64,000 nucleotides of DNA from CAZBWP01 sp964630265 (GCA_964630265.1 CAZVRW010000005.1:1-64000), one strand, 5' to 3'; numbered from the stretch's first letter, positions 25,590-34,601 are shown. Numbers and translations are program-made. Notes: a model not told the origin generated them from the letters alone.

Positions 25590-25997
25590 ATGGACCTGTC
25601 CCACATCCCGTTTTTTGCCGCCGCCCGAGATCGGCTCGCTTGGCTCGATCGTCGGCAGCAGGTGCTGGCACAGAACATCGCCCACGCCGACACCCCCGGC
25701 TATCAACCAAGCGATTTGAAGACCTTGAGTTTCGCGGCAACGGTGCGCCAGACCAGCCGTCATCTGCCCCTGACGGTGAGCGACACTGGGCATCGCAGCG
25801 CCCTGCCGCGGGCCGACAGCCGGTTTGCGGACGCGGCGACCCGCCGGCCATTCGAAACGGCGCCAGCGGGCAATGCCGTGATCCTGGAAGAACAGATGGC
25901 CAAAGTGAACGAAACGGTGCTTGCCCACGACGCCGCGAGCGGCCTCTACCGCAAATACCTTGGCATGATGCGCCTCGCGATCGGTGAACGGCGATAG
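25590..25997 (+). CDS. flgB: Flagellar basal-body rod protein FlgB
   Basis: A 135-aa proximal rod subunit. The N-terminus (MDLSHIPFFAAARDRLAWLD) and the motif RQQVLAQNIAHADTPGYQPSD are the conserved flagellar rod N-terminal signature. The C-terminus LEEQMAKVNETVLAHDAASGLYRKYLGMMRLAIG forms the matching C-terminal helix. Its length is typical. A longer in-frame start at 25461 would add non-conserved residues. It is the first gene of flgB-flgC-fliE-fliQ-fliR-flhB-cckA. A GGGAGC-like element precedes the ATG. Confidence 0.93.
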   Translation: MDLSHIPFFAAARDRLAWLDRRQQVLAQNIAHADTPGYQPSDLKTLSFAATVRQTSRHLPLTVSDTGHRSALPRADSRFADAATRRPFETAPAGNAVILEEQMAKVNETVLAHDAASGLYRKYLGMMRLAIGERR

Positions 25998-26006
25998 GAG
26001 AGACCC

Positions 26007-26417
26007 GTGGATCCCTTGTTCCAGACCTTTCGCATCTCCGCCGCCGGCATGAAGGTGCAAGGAGTGCGCTTGCGGACGATCAGTGAAAACGTCGCTAACG
26101 CCCAGTCCAAGCCGGCGAACCCTGGCGAGGCGCCCTATCAGCGCAAGCTCGTGACCTTCAAGAGTTCCCTGGATCGGGCGACCGGCCTCGAACTGGTCAG
26201 CGTCGACCGGGTGCGCCGCGACATGACGCCGTTTCCCAAGACCTACGATCCCGGTCACCCGGCCGCCGACGGCGACGGCTACGTGCAGCAATCCAACGTC
26301 TCCTCGCTCATTGAAATGATGGACATGCGCGAGGCCCAACGGTCCTACGAGGCCAATCTGAGCATGATCAAAACCTCGAAGGCCATGGTCCGCGGCGCTC
26401 TCGACATCCTGCGCTGA
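26007..26417 (+). CDS. flgC: Flagellar basal-body rod protein FlgC
   Basis: A 136-aa rod protein. It starts with GTG at 26007, preceded by AGGAGAG. N-terminal helix and signature: LFQTFRISAAGMKVQGVRLR and ISENVANAQSKP. The C-terminal rod helix contains VSSLIEMMDMREAQRSYEAN, classic for FlgC. It lies nine bases after flgB and is translated as part of the same operon. Confidence 0.95.
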   Translation: MDPLFQTFRISAAGMKVQGVRLRTISENVANAQSKPANPGEAPYQRKLVTFKSSLDRATGLELVSVDRVRRDMTPFPKTYDPGHPAADGDGYVQQSNVSSLIEMMDMREAQRSYEANLSMIKTSKAMVRGALDILR

Positions 26418-26442
26418 GTCGCGCGGAGCGAGACGCATCGCC

Positions 26443-26464
26443 AACGCAAACGCAAACGCAAACG
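26443..26464. repeat. Hexanucleotide tandem repeat upstream of fliE
   Basis: Three perfect AACGCA units plus a partial fourth sit in the 67-bp gap between flgC and fliE. The element GCAAACGATG recurs 20 bp downstream and includes the fliE start codon. Copy number could vary by slippage and alter the leader, but no function is shown. Confidence 0.6.
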
Positions 26465-26484
26465 ATGGAGCGCGACAGCAAACG

Positions 26485-26805
26485 ATGACAACGCCGATCA
26501 ACGGATACGCGGGCGCCGCCGCCGCCTACCGTCGGGCCGCCGCCGCGGTGGACGCGCCCCCGGCGCCCGAAGGCAAGGCCGAAGACCGTGGCGGCTTCGC
26601 CGACATGGTCAAATCGGCGGTCAACGGCGCGATGGACGTCTCCCAGCGCGGCGAAACGGCGGCGATGGCGGCGATCACCGGCAACGCCGGCCTCACCGAA
26701 GTGGTAACCGCCGTCGCCGAGGCGGAACTGACACTGCAGACCGTGGTCGCCATCCGCGACAAGGTGGTGGCGGCCTATCAGGAGATTTCGCGCATGCCGG
26801 TCTGA
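26485..26805 (+). CDS. fliE: Flagellar hook-basal body complex protein FliE
   Basis: A 106-aa adaptor joining the MS ring to the proximal rod. The N-terminal third is Ala-rich and variable. The conserved part is GGFADMVKSAVNGAMDVSQR, then VVTAVAEAELTLQTVVAIRD and the terminal helix VVAAYQEISRMPV, which matches the FliE C-terminus. The ribosome-binding site is poor, and a seven-codon frame ending at the start codon may couple translation. Third gene of the flagellar operon. Confidence 0.93.
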   Translation: MTTPINGYAGAAAAYRRAAAAVDAPPAPEGKAEDRGGFADMVKSAVNGAMDVSQRGETAAMAAITGNAGLTEVVTAVAEAELTLQTVVAIRDKVVAAYQEISRMPV

Positions 26806-26844
26806 CGCGGGACCGGCACGCGGTCAACGGGGGAGAAGCCTTCG

Positions 26845-27111
26845 ATGAACGACGTGGCCGTGGTGGAAGTCGGGCGTGATGCGCTCATGGTGACCCTCTA
26901 TCTGTCCGTGCCGATCATGGCGGTCGGCATGGCGGTGGGGCTGGTCATCGCGCTGTTCCAGGCACTGACTACCATTCAAGAAATCACCCTGACCTTCGTC
27001 CCGAAGATCATCGTCATCTTTGTTGCCTTCGTCGCACTGCTGCCGTTCATGATGACGACTTTGGTCGAGTTCGGCCGGGACATGTTCGAGCGCATTGCCG
27101 TCATCGGATGA
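26845..27111 (+). CDS. fliQ: Flagellar export apparatus protein FliQ
   Basis: An 88-aa protein of the type III export gate with two helices. Visible: VEVGRDALMVTLYLSVPIM, then LVIALFQALTTIQEITLTFVPKI, the family hallmark, and FMMTTLVEFGRDMFERI at the C-terminus. It is preceded by GGGGGAGAAG and followed six bases later by fliR. Member of the FliP-Q-R pore. fliP is not in this window. Confidence 0.96.
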   Translation: MNDVAVVEVGRDALMVTLYLSVPIMAVGMAVGLVIALFQALTTIQEITLTFVPKIIVIFVAFVALLPFMMTTLVEFGRDMFERIAVIG

Positions 27112-27117
27112 CGGTCG

Positions 27118-27879
27118 ATGCTGATCGAGATCCTCACTTTTCAGACCTTCGCGGTCCTTTTCGTCTTCGTTCGGGTCGGCGCCGCGCTGATGCTGGTGCC
27201 GGGTTTCGCGGCCGCACAGGTCAGCCCGCGCATCCGGCTGCTCATCGCGCTCGCCATCAGCCTGCTGCTGACGCCGTTGTTGAGCCCCGGCCTACCGGCG
27301 CTGCCGGACTCGCCGATCGCGCTGGGCCTGCTCGTGGCTGGCGAGGCCCTCATCGGCGTGTTTCTCGGCACCCTCACCCGCATCCTGCTCGCCGCCGTGC
27401 ACACCGCCGGCACATTGATCTCTCTGTTCGCCTCGCTGGCCAACGCCATGGTGCAGGATCCGGTGTCCGATCAGCAGGCATCGACGGTCGCTGGCTTCCT
27501 GTCGACGACGGCGGTGCTGATGCTGTTCGTCACCGATCAGCACCTGCACATACTGGAGGCGATCGTCGCCAGCTACACGCTGTTTCCGGCGGGTGAGATG
27601 CCCGCAGCCGGCGACCTCGCTGGGACGGTGACGCGAACGGCAGCGCAGAGCTTCGCACTAGGGTTGCAGATGTCCCTTCCTTTTCTCATAATCGGTTTCA
27701 CCTATTCGATCGGTCTCGGCCTCCTCGGGCGGTTGATGCCGCAGTTGCCCGTCTTCTTCTTCGGTCTGCCGGCGCAGATCTCTCTGCAGGTGTGGGCGAT
27801 GCTGTTGACCCTGAGCGCGATCATGCTGGTGTTCCTGCGCGGCTTCGCCGATGGCCTCGCGGCCGTGACCGGGGTGTGA
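27118..27879 (+). CDS. fliR: Flagellar export apparatus protein FliR
   Basis: A 253-aa polytopic membrane protein of the export gate with about six hydrophobic segments. Visible: FVRVGAALMLVPGFAAAQVS, the Gly-rich GEALIGVFLGTLTRILLAAV, NAMVQDPVSDQQASTVAGFL and GLLGRLMPQLPVFFFGLPAQ, typical of FliR. It sits between fliQ and flhB, separated by 6 and 7 bases. Length is normal. Confidence 0.96.
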   Translation: MLIEILTFQTFAVLFVFVRVGAALMLVPGFAAAQVSPRIRLLIALAISLLLTPLLSPGLPALPDSPIALGLLVAGEALIGVFLGTLTRILLAAVHTAGTLISLFASLANAMVQDPVSDQQASTVAGFLSTTAVLMLFVTDQHLHILEAIVASYTLFPAGEMPAAGDLAGTVTRTAAQSFALGLQMSLPFLIIGFTYSIGLGLLGRLMPQLPVFFFGLPAQISLQVWAMLLTLSAIMLVFLRGFADGLAAVTGV

Positions 27880-27886
27880 TGCGCCG

Positions 27887-28954
27887 GTGTCCGAGCACGA
27901 CGACGCCTCCAAGACGGAAGACGCCACCGAGCGACGGCTCAGCGAGGGGCGCGAGCGCGGCCAGGTCGCAGTCTCTCAGGAGGTCAAGAGCGCGGCGATG
28001 CTATTGGCCGCGACCTTCGGCGTGATCATTCTTGCGCCGCCGATGATGGCAGACGTAACGACGATCGGCCGCGCCTTCCTGGAACAGGCGGACAGCTTCC
28101 CGGTTGGCGAGGCCAGCCTGCAGGCGGGACTGTTGGCGCTGGTGCTCGCGGTCGGCGTGGCGACGGCGCCGCTCGCCGGCCTGCTGCTGGTGGTGGGGCT
28201 GATCGCCAGTCTCGGGCAGGTCGGACTGATCTGGGCCCCCGATCGTATCCAGCCAGAGTTCAGCAAGATCTCGCTGCTCAAGGGGGCCAAGCGCCTGTTC
28301 TCGCTGCGCTCCATCGTTGAGTTCCTGAAGGGGATCGCCAAGCTGTCGCTGGTGGCGGCGCTGGCGGTCGGTCTGGCGCTGCCGCTGTTGGCCGATCTCG
28401 AATTGCTGCCCCATGCCGACTTGGCGAATGGCCTGGATCGGCTGCAAGCGTTGACGCTGCGGCTGGTCGCCGGCTCGGCGGCGGTGATGGCGGCAATCTC
28501 CGCCGTCGACTATGCCTATCAACGTCACGCCCACCTGAAGCAGATGCGGATGACCCGCCAAGAGGTGCGCGACGAGCACAAACAGTCGGAAGGCGACCCG
28601 CACGTCAAGGCGCGCATCCGCAGGGTGCGTGTCGAACGGGCGCAAAGGCGGATGATGGCCAAGGTGCCCAACGCCGACGTGGTCATCACCAACCCGACGC
28701 ACTACGCCGTCGCCCTGGAATACAAAATGGAGAGCATGGCGGCGCCGCGGGTGGTCGCCAAGGGCGTGGACCACGTCGCCCGGAAGATCCGCGAAGTGGC
28801 CGAGGAACACCACGTGCCGCTGATCGAGAATCCGCCGCTGGCGCGGGCGCTGCACGCCGCCGTGGAGTTGGACCAAATGATCCCAGCCGAACACTATGAG
28901 GCCGTGGCCCAAGTCATCGGCTATGTCATGCGCCTCAAGGGACGCCGGACATGA
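27887..28954 (+). CDS. flhB: Flagellar export switch protein FlhB
   Basis: A 355-aa export-gate protein that switches substrate class from rod/hook to filament. It starts with GTG: MSEHDDASKTEDATERRLSE. There are four membrane segments in the first 210 residues. The cytoplasmic domain has the self-cleaving NPTH motif at residues 269-272 (VVITNPTHYAVALEY), followed by VVAKGVDHVARKIREVA and IENPPLARALHAAV. It overlaps the cckA-like gene by four bases. Confidence 0.97.
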   Translation: MSEHDDASKTEDATERRLSEGRERGQVAVSQEVKSAAMLLAATFGVIILAPPMMADVTTIGRAFLEQADSFPVGEASLQAGLLALVLAVGVATAPLAGLLLVVGLIASLGQVGLIWAPDRIQPEFSKISLLKGAKRLFSLRSIVEFLKGIAKLSLVAALAVGLALPLLADLELLPHADLANGLDRLQALTLRLVAGSAAVMAAISAVDYAYQRHAHLKQMRMTRQEVRDEHKQSEGDPHVKARIRRVRVERAQRRMMAKVPNADVVITNPTHYAVALEYKMESMAAPRVVAKGVDHVARKIREVAEEHHVPLIENPPLARALHAAVELDQMIPAEHYEAVAQVIGYVMRLKGRRT

Positions 28955-30444
28955 GCGAGGGGCTCTGGCGCGGGGTGTTGGATGCTGCGCCCGTGGCGGT
29001 CGTGCTTCTCGACCTCTCGGGTCGCGTCACCGACGTCAACGCCGCCGCCGAAGCCTGCCTGGGCGCCCGACGGAACAACCTGATCGGCGTTGCATTTGAC
29101 GGCTTGGCAGCGACCCAGGATCGAGACGACGTGGCCGCACAACTATCGAAGCTGGTGATGGGCACGGTGCCGGTCGTTCATCTCGACGGCATCCGGATTG
29201 GTGGCGGCGGCCGGACCGCGATGCTGCGCGGGGCCCGCATCGGCGGCGGGGAAGCGGCGCGGGTCGCCGTCTATCTACTCGCCGCCGCCGATCCGCGTGT
29301 CGATCCCGAGGTGTTGCAGGGGCAGAAGTTACAGGCCCTGGGCCAGCTTGCCGGCGGGATCGCCCACGATTTCAACAACCTGCTCACGGCGATCCTGGGC
29401 TTCACCGACCTGTTGCTGGCGCGACCCGTAGGCGACGGTGACCGGGCGGACCTGGAACAGATTCGCCGCAACGCGCGTCGCGGCAGCAGCCTGGTCAACC
29501 AGTTGCTGGCGTTCTCGCGTCGGCAGCCGACACAGCCGGTGGTCCTCTCCGTCAACGCCGCCCTGCGCGACCTGACGAAGATGCTCGACCGGCTGCTCGG
29601 CGAGCAGGTGGAACTGACCCTAGACCTCGCCGCCGACCCGGCGCGCATCCACATGGATGCCGGCCATTTCGACCAGATGATCATCAACCTGGCCGTCAAC
29701 GCCCGCGACGCCATGCCGGGCGGCGGCCAGTTGACCATCGCGACGCGCAGCGCCACCAACGCGCACGTGAGCATCAAGGTCGCCGACACCGGGGTGGGCA
29801 TTCCGAAAGAGATTCTCGGCGACATCTTCGATCCGTTCTTCACCACCAAGGGACCGGGGACCGGTGGCCGCGGCACCGGACTCGGCCTCTCGACCGTCTA
29901 CGGCATCGTTCGGCAAGCTGGCGGAACCGTCGAGGTGGACAGCGCCCCTGGGCGTGGCTGCCGGTTTAGCGTCCGCCTGCCGGCGGCCGCCGACGAGGTG
30001 CCGCCCGAGACCGAACCGGCGGCGACGGCGTTGCGAGTTCCGACCGCTGGAGCGACCGTACTCCTGGTGGAGGACGAGGACGCGGTGCGGCAGTTCGCGG
30101 CCCGGGCGCTGACAGCCCGCGGGCACACCGTTCTGCAAGCCGAGAGCGGTGAGATCGCCCTCGACATGCTCGGCGAGATGAACGACGGCGGAGCCGGCGA
30201 TGCGCCGGCGCGGGCGCTCGATCTGTTGGTCAGCGACGTGGTCATGCCCGGGGTCGACGGCTACACGCTGTCGCGCCTCGCCCGTGAGGAGCGTCCCGAT
30301 CTACGGGTCGTGCTGATGTCCGGTTACGCCGACGACGCGCTGGCACCCGGCCTTGCCGACGATCCCGGCATCCGCTTCCTCGCCAAACCATTCTCGCTTG
30401 CCGACCTGGTCGATACCGTCGCCGCCGCCCTAGCCGACTGCTGA
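28951..30444 (+). CDS. cckA: CckA-like hybrid histidine kinase
   Basis: A 497-aa hybrid kinase. Order: a PAS-like domain (about 8-110), the dimerisation/H-box AGGIAHDFNNLLTAILGFTD with the phospho-accepting His, an ATPase domain with N-box INLAVNARDAMPGGG and G-box DTGVGIPKEILGDIFDPFFT, and a receiver (about 365-495) with phospho-Asp in LLVSDVVMPGVDGY. This H-box is characteristic of CckA, which feeds the ChpT-CtrA cell-cycle and flagellar pathway in alphaproteobacteria. Position after flhB matches Caulobacter-like gene order. Unlike Caulobacter CckA it has no obvious N-terminal membrane helices and is about 200 residues shorter. Confidence 0.82.
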   Translation: MSEGLWRGVLDAAPVAVVLLDLSGRVTDVNAAAEACLGARRNNLIGVAFDGLAATQDRDDVAAQLSKLVMGTVPVVHLDGIRIGGGGRTAMLRGARIGGGEAARVAVYLLAAADPRVDPEVLQGQKLQALGQLAGGIAHDFNNLLTAILGFTDLLLARPVGDGDRADLEQIRRNARRGSSLVNQLLAFSRRQPTQPVVLSVNAALRDLTKMLDRLLGEQVELTLDLAADPARIHMDAGHFDQMIINLAVNARDAMPGGGQLTIATRSATNAHVSIKVADTGVGIPKEILGDIFDPFFTTKGPGTGGRGTGLGLSTVYGIVRQAGGTVEVDSAPGRGCRFSVRLPAAADEVPPETEPAATALRVPTAGATVLLVEDEDAVRQFAARALTARGHTVLQAESGEIALDMLGEMNDGGAGDAPARALDLLVSDVVMPGVDGYTLSRLAREERPDLRVVLMSGYADDALAPGLADDPGIRFLAKPFSLADLVDTVAAALADC

Positions 30445-30503
30445 TTCGTCACGACGATCTCGGGAGCTCAAGGTCTGTATTCCTTTATCGGACTATCGTC
30501 TTA

Positions 30504-30531
30504 TTGCAAGCAAGAACAAATAGAGTACATT
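30504..30531 (+). promoter_or_regulatory. recA promoter
   Basis: TTGCAA at 30504-30509 and TACATT at 30526-30531, 16 bp apart, form a plausible sigma-70 promoter about 60 bp upstream of the recA start. The LexA-type box overlaps the spacer and -10, as expected for SOS repression. Confidence 0.55.
30514..30528 (+). promoter_or_regulatory. LexA (SOS) operator upstream of recA
   Basis: GAAC-AAATAGA-GTAC fits the alphaproteobacterial LexA box GAAC-N7-GAAC (the reverse of GTTC-N7-GTTC), with one mismatch in the second half-site. Location over the recA promoter supports it. Confidence 0.65.
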
Positions 30532-30589
30532 AGCCGATGTGAGCCGTCGTTGCCATGTCGGCGTTGGCTATGGAATAAGGGGAGAGACG

Positions 30590-31666
30590 ATGCTCCAACG
30601 CACCCTTCGCCTTGTGGAGACGGATCCCGTGGACAAAGATCGGGCCATTGACGCCGCCATCACCCAGATCGAACGCGCCTTCGGCAAGGGTTCGATCATG
30701 CGCCTCGGCCAGCGCGAGCACGTGGACATTGAGGCGGTATCCACCGGCTCGATCGGCCTCGACATCGCCCTTGGCATCGGCGGCCTGCCACGAGGTCGCA
30801 TTATCGAGATTTATGGCCCGGAGGCGTCCGGCAAGACGACGCTGGCGCTGCATGCGGTCGCCGAGGCACAGAAGCGCGGCGGCTATTGTGCCTTCATCGA
30901 CGCCGAACACGCCCTTGATCCAATCTATGCCCGCAAGCTCGGGGTCGACATCGACCAATTGCTGATCTCCCAGCCCGACGCCGGCGAGCAGGCCCTGGAG
31001 ATCGCCGATTACCTGGTGCGGTCGGGGGCCGTTGACGTGTTGGTGGTGGACAGCGTCGCCGCGCTGGTGCCGCGCGCCGAATTGGAAGGCGAGATGGGCG
31101 ACACCCACGTCGGCCTGCAGGCACGGCTGATGAGCCAGGCCCTGCGCAAGCTGACGGCATCGGTGTCGCGCTCACAAACCGTGCTGATTTTCATCAATCA
31201 GATCCGCATGAAAATCGGTGTGATGTTCGGCAATCCGGAGACCACGACCGGCGGCAACGCCCTCAAGTTCTACTCCTCGGTGCGGCTGGAGATCCGCCGC
31301 ATCGGCGCCATCAAGAATCGCGAGGAGACGGTGGGTAACCAGACCCGCGTCAAGGTCGTCAAGAACAAGCTGGCGCCGCCGTTCCGTCTCGTCGAGTTCG
31401 ACATCATGTACGGCGAGGGCGTGTCGAAGACCGGCGAGTTGCTCGACCTCGGCATGAAGGCCGGGCTGATCGAGAAGTCGGGCTCCTGGTTCTCGCACGG
31501 CTCGGAGCGAATCGGCCAGGGTCGGGAGAACGCAAAGATCTACCTGCGCGAGCATCCCGAAGTGGCGGACCAGATCGAGGCGCAGATCCGAACCAACGCC
31601 GGCATCGTCGCCGAGGCGTTGATGGCCGGCGGCGACGACGAGACGCTGGCTGCCGCCGACGAGTAG
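30590..31666 (+). CDS. recA: Recombinase RecA
   Basis: A 358-aa strand-exchange ATPase and LexA co-protease. The start at 30590 (MLQRTLRLVETD) has AAGGGGAGAG upstream. The in-frame ATG/GTG codons further up are rejected. Visible: AAITQIERAFGKGSIMRLG, Walker A GPEASGKTT, CAFIDAEHALDP, VLVVDSVAALVPRAE, loop L1/L2 regions with INQIRMKIGVMFGNPETTTG, and KAGLIEKSGSWFS near the C-terminus. The acidic tail (ending DDETLAAADE) is normal. Followed by alaS in the same direction. Confidence 0.98.
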   Translation: MLQRTLRLVETDPVDKDRAIDAAITQIERAFGKGSIMRLGQREHVDIEAVSTGSIGLDIALGIGGLPRGRIIEIYGPEASGKTTLALHAVAEAQKRGGYCAFIDAEHALDPIYARKLGVDIDQLLISQPDAGEQALEIADYLVRSGAVDVLVVDSVAALVPRAELEGEMGDTHVGLQARLMSQALRKLTASVSRSQTVLIFINQIRMKIGVMFGNPETTTGGNALKFYSSVRLEIRRIGAIKNREETVGNQTRVKVVKNKLAPPFRLVEFDIMYGEGVSKTGELLDLGMKAGLIEKSGSWFSHGSERIGQGRENAKIYLREHPEVADQIEAQIRTNAGIVAEALMAGGDDETLAAADE

Positions 31667-31682
31667 CTGCGGACAGCGACGC

Positions 31683-31715
31683 CCTGCCGCATCGCTGCGG
31701 CCATGCGGCGGCAGG
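31683..31715 (+). terminator. Weak terminator-like hairpin after recA
   Basis: CCTGCCGC and GCGGCAGG form an 8-bp stem just after the recA stop, with an internal CCGCA/TGCGG alternative. No U-tract. Listed as a possible attenuator between recA and alaS. Confidence 0.3.
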
Positions 31716-31874
31716 ACCACCGGCCTCCGGGCCGTTGGCCGCCGCACCGCTGGCCGCCGCGCCACGGGCCGAACCGCCGCGGTGTTCTGGACATGGCGGC
31801 TGGCAAGGCGGTACAAGCCAGCAATTCGCCCGCTCGACTACCGATCATTCGCCGCGCCCCCTACATACCCGGTC

Positions 31875-34523
31875 ATGCAAACCGTCAACGACATCCGCAA
31901 AGCGTTCCTCGACTTCTTCGCCCGGCATGATCACCGCATCGTGCAGTCGAGCCCGCTAGTGCCCCGCAACGATCCGACGTTGATGTTCACCAACGCCGGC
32001 ATGGTGCAGTTCAAGAACGTCTTTACAGGCCTAGAGTCGCGCGACTACTGCCGCGCGGTCAGCGCGCAGAAGTGCGTTCGCGCTGGAGGCAAACACAACG
32101 ATCTGGAGAACGTCGGACACACTCCGCGGCACCACACGTTCTTCGAAATGCTCGGCAACTTCTCGTTCGGTGACTACTTCAAGGAACGAGCGATCGAGTT
32201 GGCGTGGACGCTCGTCACCAAGGAATATGCACTCCCCGCCGATCGGCTGCTGGTCACCGTCTACGCTGATGACGACGCCGCGTACGACCTGTGGCGCAAG
32301 ATCGCCGGGCTACCGGCGGAGCGCGTGATCCGCATCGCTACCTCTGACAACTTCTGGTCGATGGGCGAGACCGGACCGTGCGGCCCCTGCTCGGAGATTT
32401 TCTTCGATCACGGTGCGCACCTTCCCGGCGGGCCGCCGGGCAGCGTCGACGAGGACGGCGACCGCTTCGTCGAAATCTGGAACTTGGTCTTCATGCAGTT
32501 CGAGCAGGTCGGTCCCGACGACCGGCGGCCGCTGCCGAAGCCGTCCATCGATACCGGCATGGGCCTGGAACGCACCGCGGCGGTGCTCCAAGGCACCCAC
32601 GACAACTACGACATCGATTTGCTGCGGGCTCTGATCGTCGCGTCTGCCGACGCCAGCGGCAGCGAGCCCGATGGGGCTTTCCGGGTCTCGCACCGGGTGA
32701 TCGCCGACCACCTGCGCGCCGCGTCCTTCCTCATCGCCGATGGCGTTACCCCCGCCAACGAGGGGCGCGGCTACGTGCTACGCCGGATCATGCGACGGGC
32801 CATGCGGCACGCCCACCTGATCGGCTGCGCCGAGCCGTTGATGTGGCGGCTGGTGCCGGCGCTGGTCGCCAAGATGGGAGGGGCCTATCCGGAACTGGTG
32901 CGCGCCCAGCCGCTGATCTCCGACACCCTGCGCCTCGAGGAGTCGCGCTTCAAAAAAACCCTCGACCGCGGCTTGCGACTGCTCGAGGACGCAACGGCCA
33001 AGCTGCCGTCTGGCGGCGTGCTTGATGGCGAGACGGCGTTCAAGCTCTACGACACCTACGGCTTTCCCCTCGATCTCACCCAGGATGCCTTGCGCAGCCA
33101 GGGTTACGGCGTCGACACGGCTGGCTTCGAGGCGGCGATGCAACGGCAGCGAACGGAGGCCCGCAAGGCCTGGGCGGGTTCCGGCGAGGCGGCGACCGAG
33201 GCGGTCTGGTTTGCCGTCCGCGACGACGTCGGCGCCACCGAGTTCCTCGGTTACGACACCGAGGAGGCGGAAGCGACCATCGTCGCCCTGGTCGACGGCG
33301 GCAACCGCGTCGACGCGGCCGACGAGGGACACGCCGTCGCCGTCGTCTGCAACCAGACGCCGTTCTATGGCGAGTCGGGTGGCCAAGTGGGAGATCGCGG
33401 CGTCATCCTCTGTCCGGATGGAGCGCGCATTGCCGTCAGCGATACGCAGAAGCGCGCCGGCGACCTGGTCGTGCACATGGGCGTCGTCGAGGCTGGCCGG
33501 GCGCGCGTCGGCGACCCGGTCCGCCTCCTGGTCGATCGAGAGCGCCGTACCGCCATCCGCGCCAACCATTCGGCGACGCATCTGCTGCACGCCGCGTTGC
33601 GCCGGAACCTGGGCGAGCACGTCACCCAGAAAGGGTCGCTTGTCGCCGCCGGTCGCCTGCGTTTCGACATCAGCCATCCGGCACCCATCGCCGCCGAGAC
33701 CCTGGCCCACGTCGAGGCCGAGGTCAACGCCGGCATCCGGGCCAATGGGGCGGTCACCACCCGCCTGATGGATCCGGATGCGGCGGTCGCCGCCGGTGCC
33801 ATGGCGTTGTTCGGCGAAAAATACGGCGACGAAGTGCGAGTCGTCAGCATGGAGGCGCCGGACAACGGCCAGCGGGTCCTCTCGACCGAGTTATGCGGCG
33901 GCACCCACGTGCGGCGCACTGGGGACATCGGCCTGTTCAAGATCGTCTCGGAGGGCGCGCTGGCCGCCGGCGTCCGCCGCATCGAGGCCGTCACCGGTGC
34001 TGCCGCGCAAGACCACGTCGCCGCCGAGGAGGCGGCTCTGCGGGAGGTGGCGGCGCTGCTGCGAGTCGCGCCGGCCGAAGCGCCGAGCCGGGTGGCCGCC
34101 CTGCTCGAGGAGCGTCGCGGGCTTGAGCGGGCACTTTCCGATGCCCGGCGGGCGCTGGCCACGGGAGGGCCGGCGGAGACGGAGGTGCGCGAGGTCGGTG
34201 GCCTGAAGTATTCGCCGCGTCTGGTGGCCGACGTGCCGGCCCGCGAACTGAAAAGCTTGGCCGACGACCTCAAGAAGAAGCTCGGCTCCGGCGTCGTCGC
34301 CCTGGTCTCGACCAATGACGGCAAGACCTCCATCGTCGTCGGCGTTACCGATGACCTGACGCCGCGGATGAGCGCCGTCGACTTGGTGCGCATTGCCTCC
34401 GCGGCGGTGGGCGGCTCGGGCGGCGGCGGCCGCCCCGACATGGCGCAGGCCGGCGGTCCCGACGTCGCCAAGGCGCAGGCGGCCCTTGATGCCATCGAGC
34501 GGGCTCTCGCCGGCGCCGCGTGA
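31875..34523 (+). CDS. alaS: Alanyl-tRNA synthetase
   Basis: An 882-aa class II synthetase charging tRNA-Ala. The start at 31875 (MQTVNDIRKAFLDFFA) is the universal AlaS N-terminus. An in-frame ATG at 31782 would add non-conserved residues. Catalytic core: SSPLVPRNDPTLMFTNAGM and RHHTFFEMLGNFSFGDYFK. The editing domain has HSATHLLHAALR with its HxxxH metal site and the later CGGTHVRRTGDIG Cys/His pair that completes the Zn site. The C-terminal DHHA1 domain ends with a Gly-rich GGSGGGGRPDMAQAGG. Full length. Confidence 0.98.
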   Translation: MQTVNDIRKAFLDFFARHDHRIVQSSPLVPRNDPTLMFTNAGMVQFKNVFTGLESRDYCRAVSAQKCVRAGGKHNDLENVGHTPRHHTFFEMLGNFSFGDYFKERAIELAWTLVTKEYALPADRLLVTVYADDDAAYDLWRKIAGLPAERVIRIATSDNFWSMGETGPCGPCSEIFFDHGAHLPGGPPGSVDEDGDRFVEIWNLVFMQFEQVGPDDRRPLPKPSIDTGMGLERTAAVLQGTHDNYDIDLLRALIVASADASGSEPDGAFRVSHRVIADHLRAASFLIADGVTPANEGRGYVLRRIMRRAMRHAHLIGCAEPLMWRLVPALVAKMGGAYPELVRAQPLISDTLRLEESRFKKTLDRGLRLLEDATAKLPSGGVLDGETAFKLYDTYGFPLDLTQDALRSQGYGVDTAGFEAAMQRQRTEARKAWAGSGEAATEAVWFAVRDDVGATEFLGYDTEEAEATIVALVDGGNRVDAADEGHAVAVVCNQTPFYGESGGQVGDRGVILCPDGARIAVSDTQKRAGDLVVHMGVVEAGRARVGDPVRLLVDRERRTAIRANHSATHLLHAALRRNLGEHVTQKGSLVAAGRLRFDISHPAPIAAETLAHVEAEVNAGIRANGAVTTRLMDPDAAVAAGAMALFGEKYGDEVRVVSMEAPDNGQRVLSTELCGGTHVRRTGDIGLFKIVSEGALAAGVRRIEAVTGAAAQDHVAAEEAALREVAALLRVAPAEAPSRVAALLEERRGLERALSDARRALATGGPAETEVREVGGLKYSPRLVADVPARELKSLADDLKKKLGSGVVALVSTNDGKTSIVVGVTDDLTPRMSAVDLVRIASAAVGGSGGGGRPDMAQAGGPDVAKAQAALDAIERALAGAA

Positions 34524-34546
34524 CGCGCGTCGCAGCCGGCGCGTCA
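34521..34546 (+). terminator. Possible terminator after alaS
   Basis: TGACGCGC and GCGCGTCA form a perfect 8-bp stem around a 10-nt loop, beginning inside the alaS stop codon. No U-tract. Weak evidence. Confidence 0.3.
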
Positions 34547-34601
34547 TCACCGGCGCGCGACCGCTCCTCGCCTGTCCGCGCCGGTGAGCGCCGAGCCTCC
34601 G

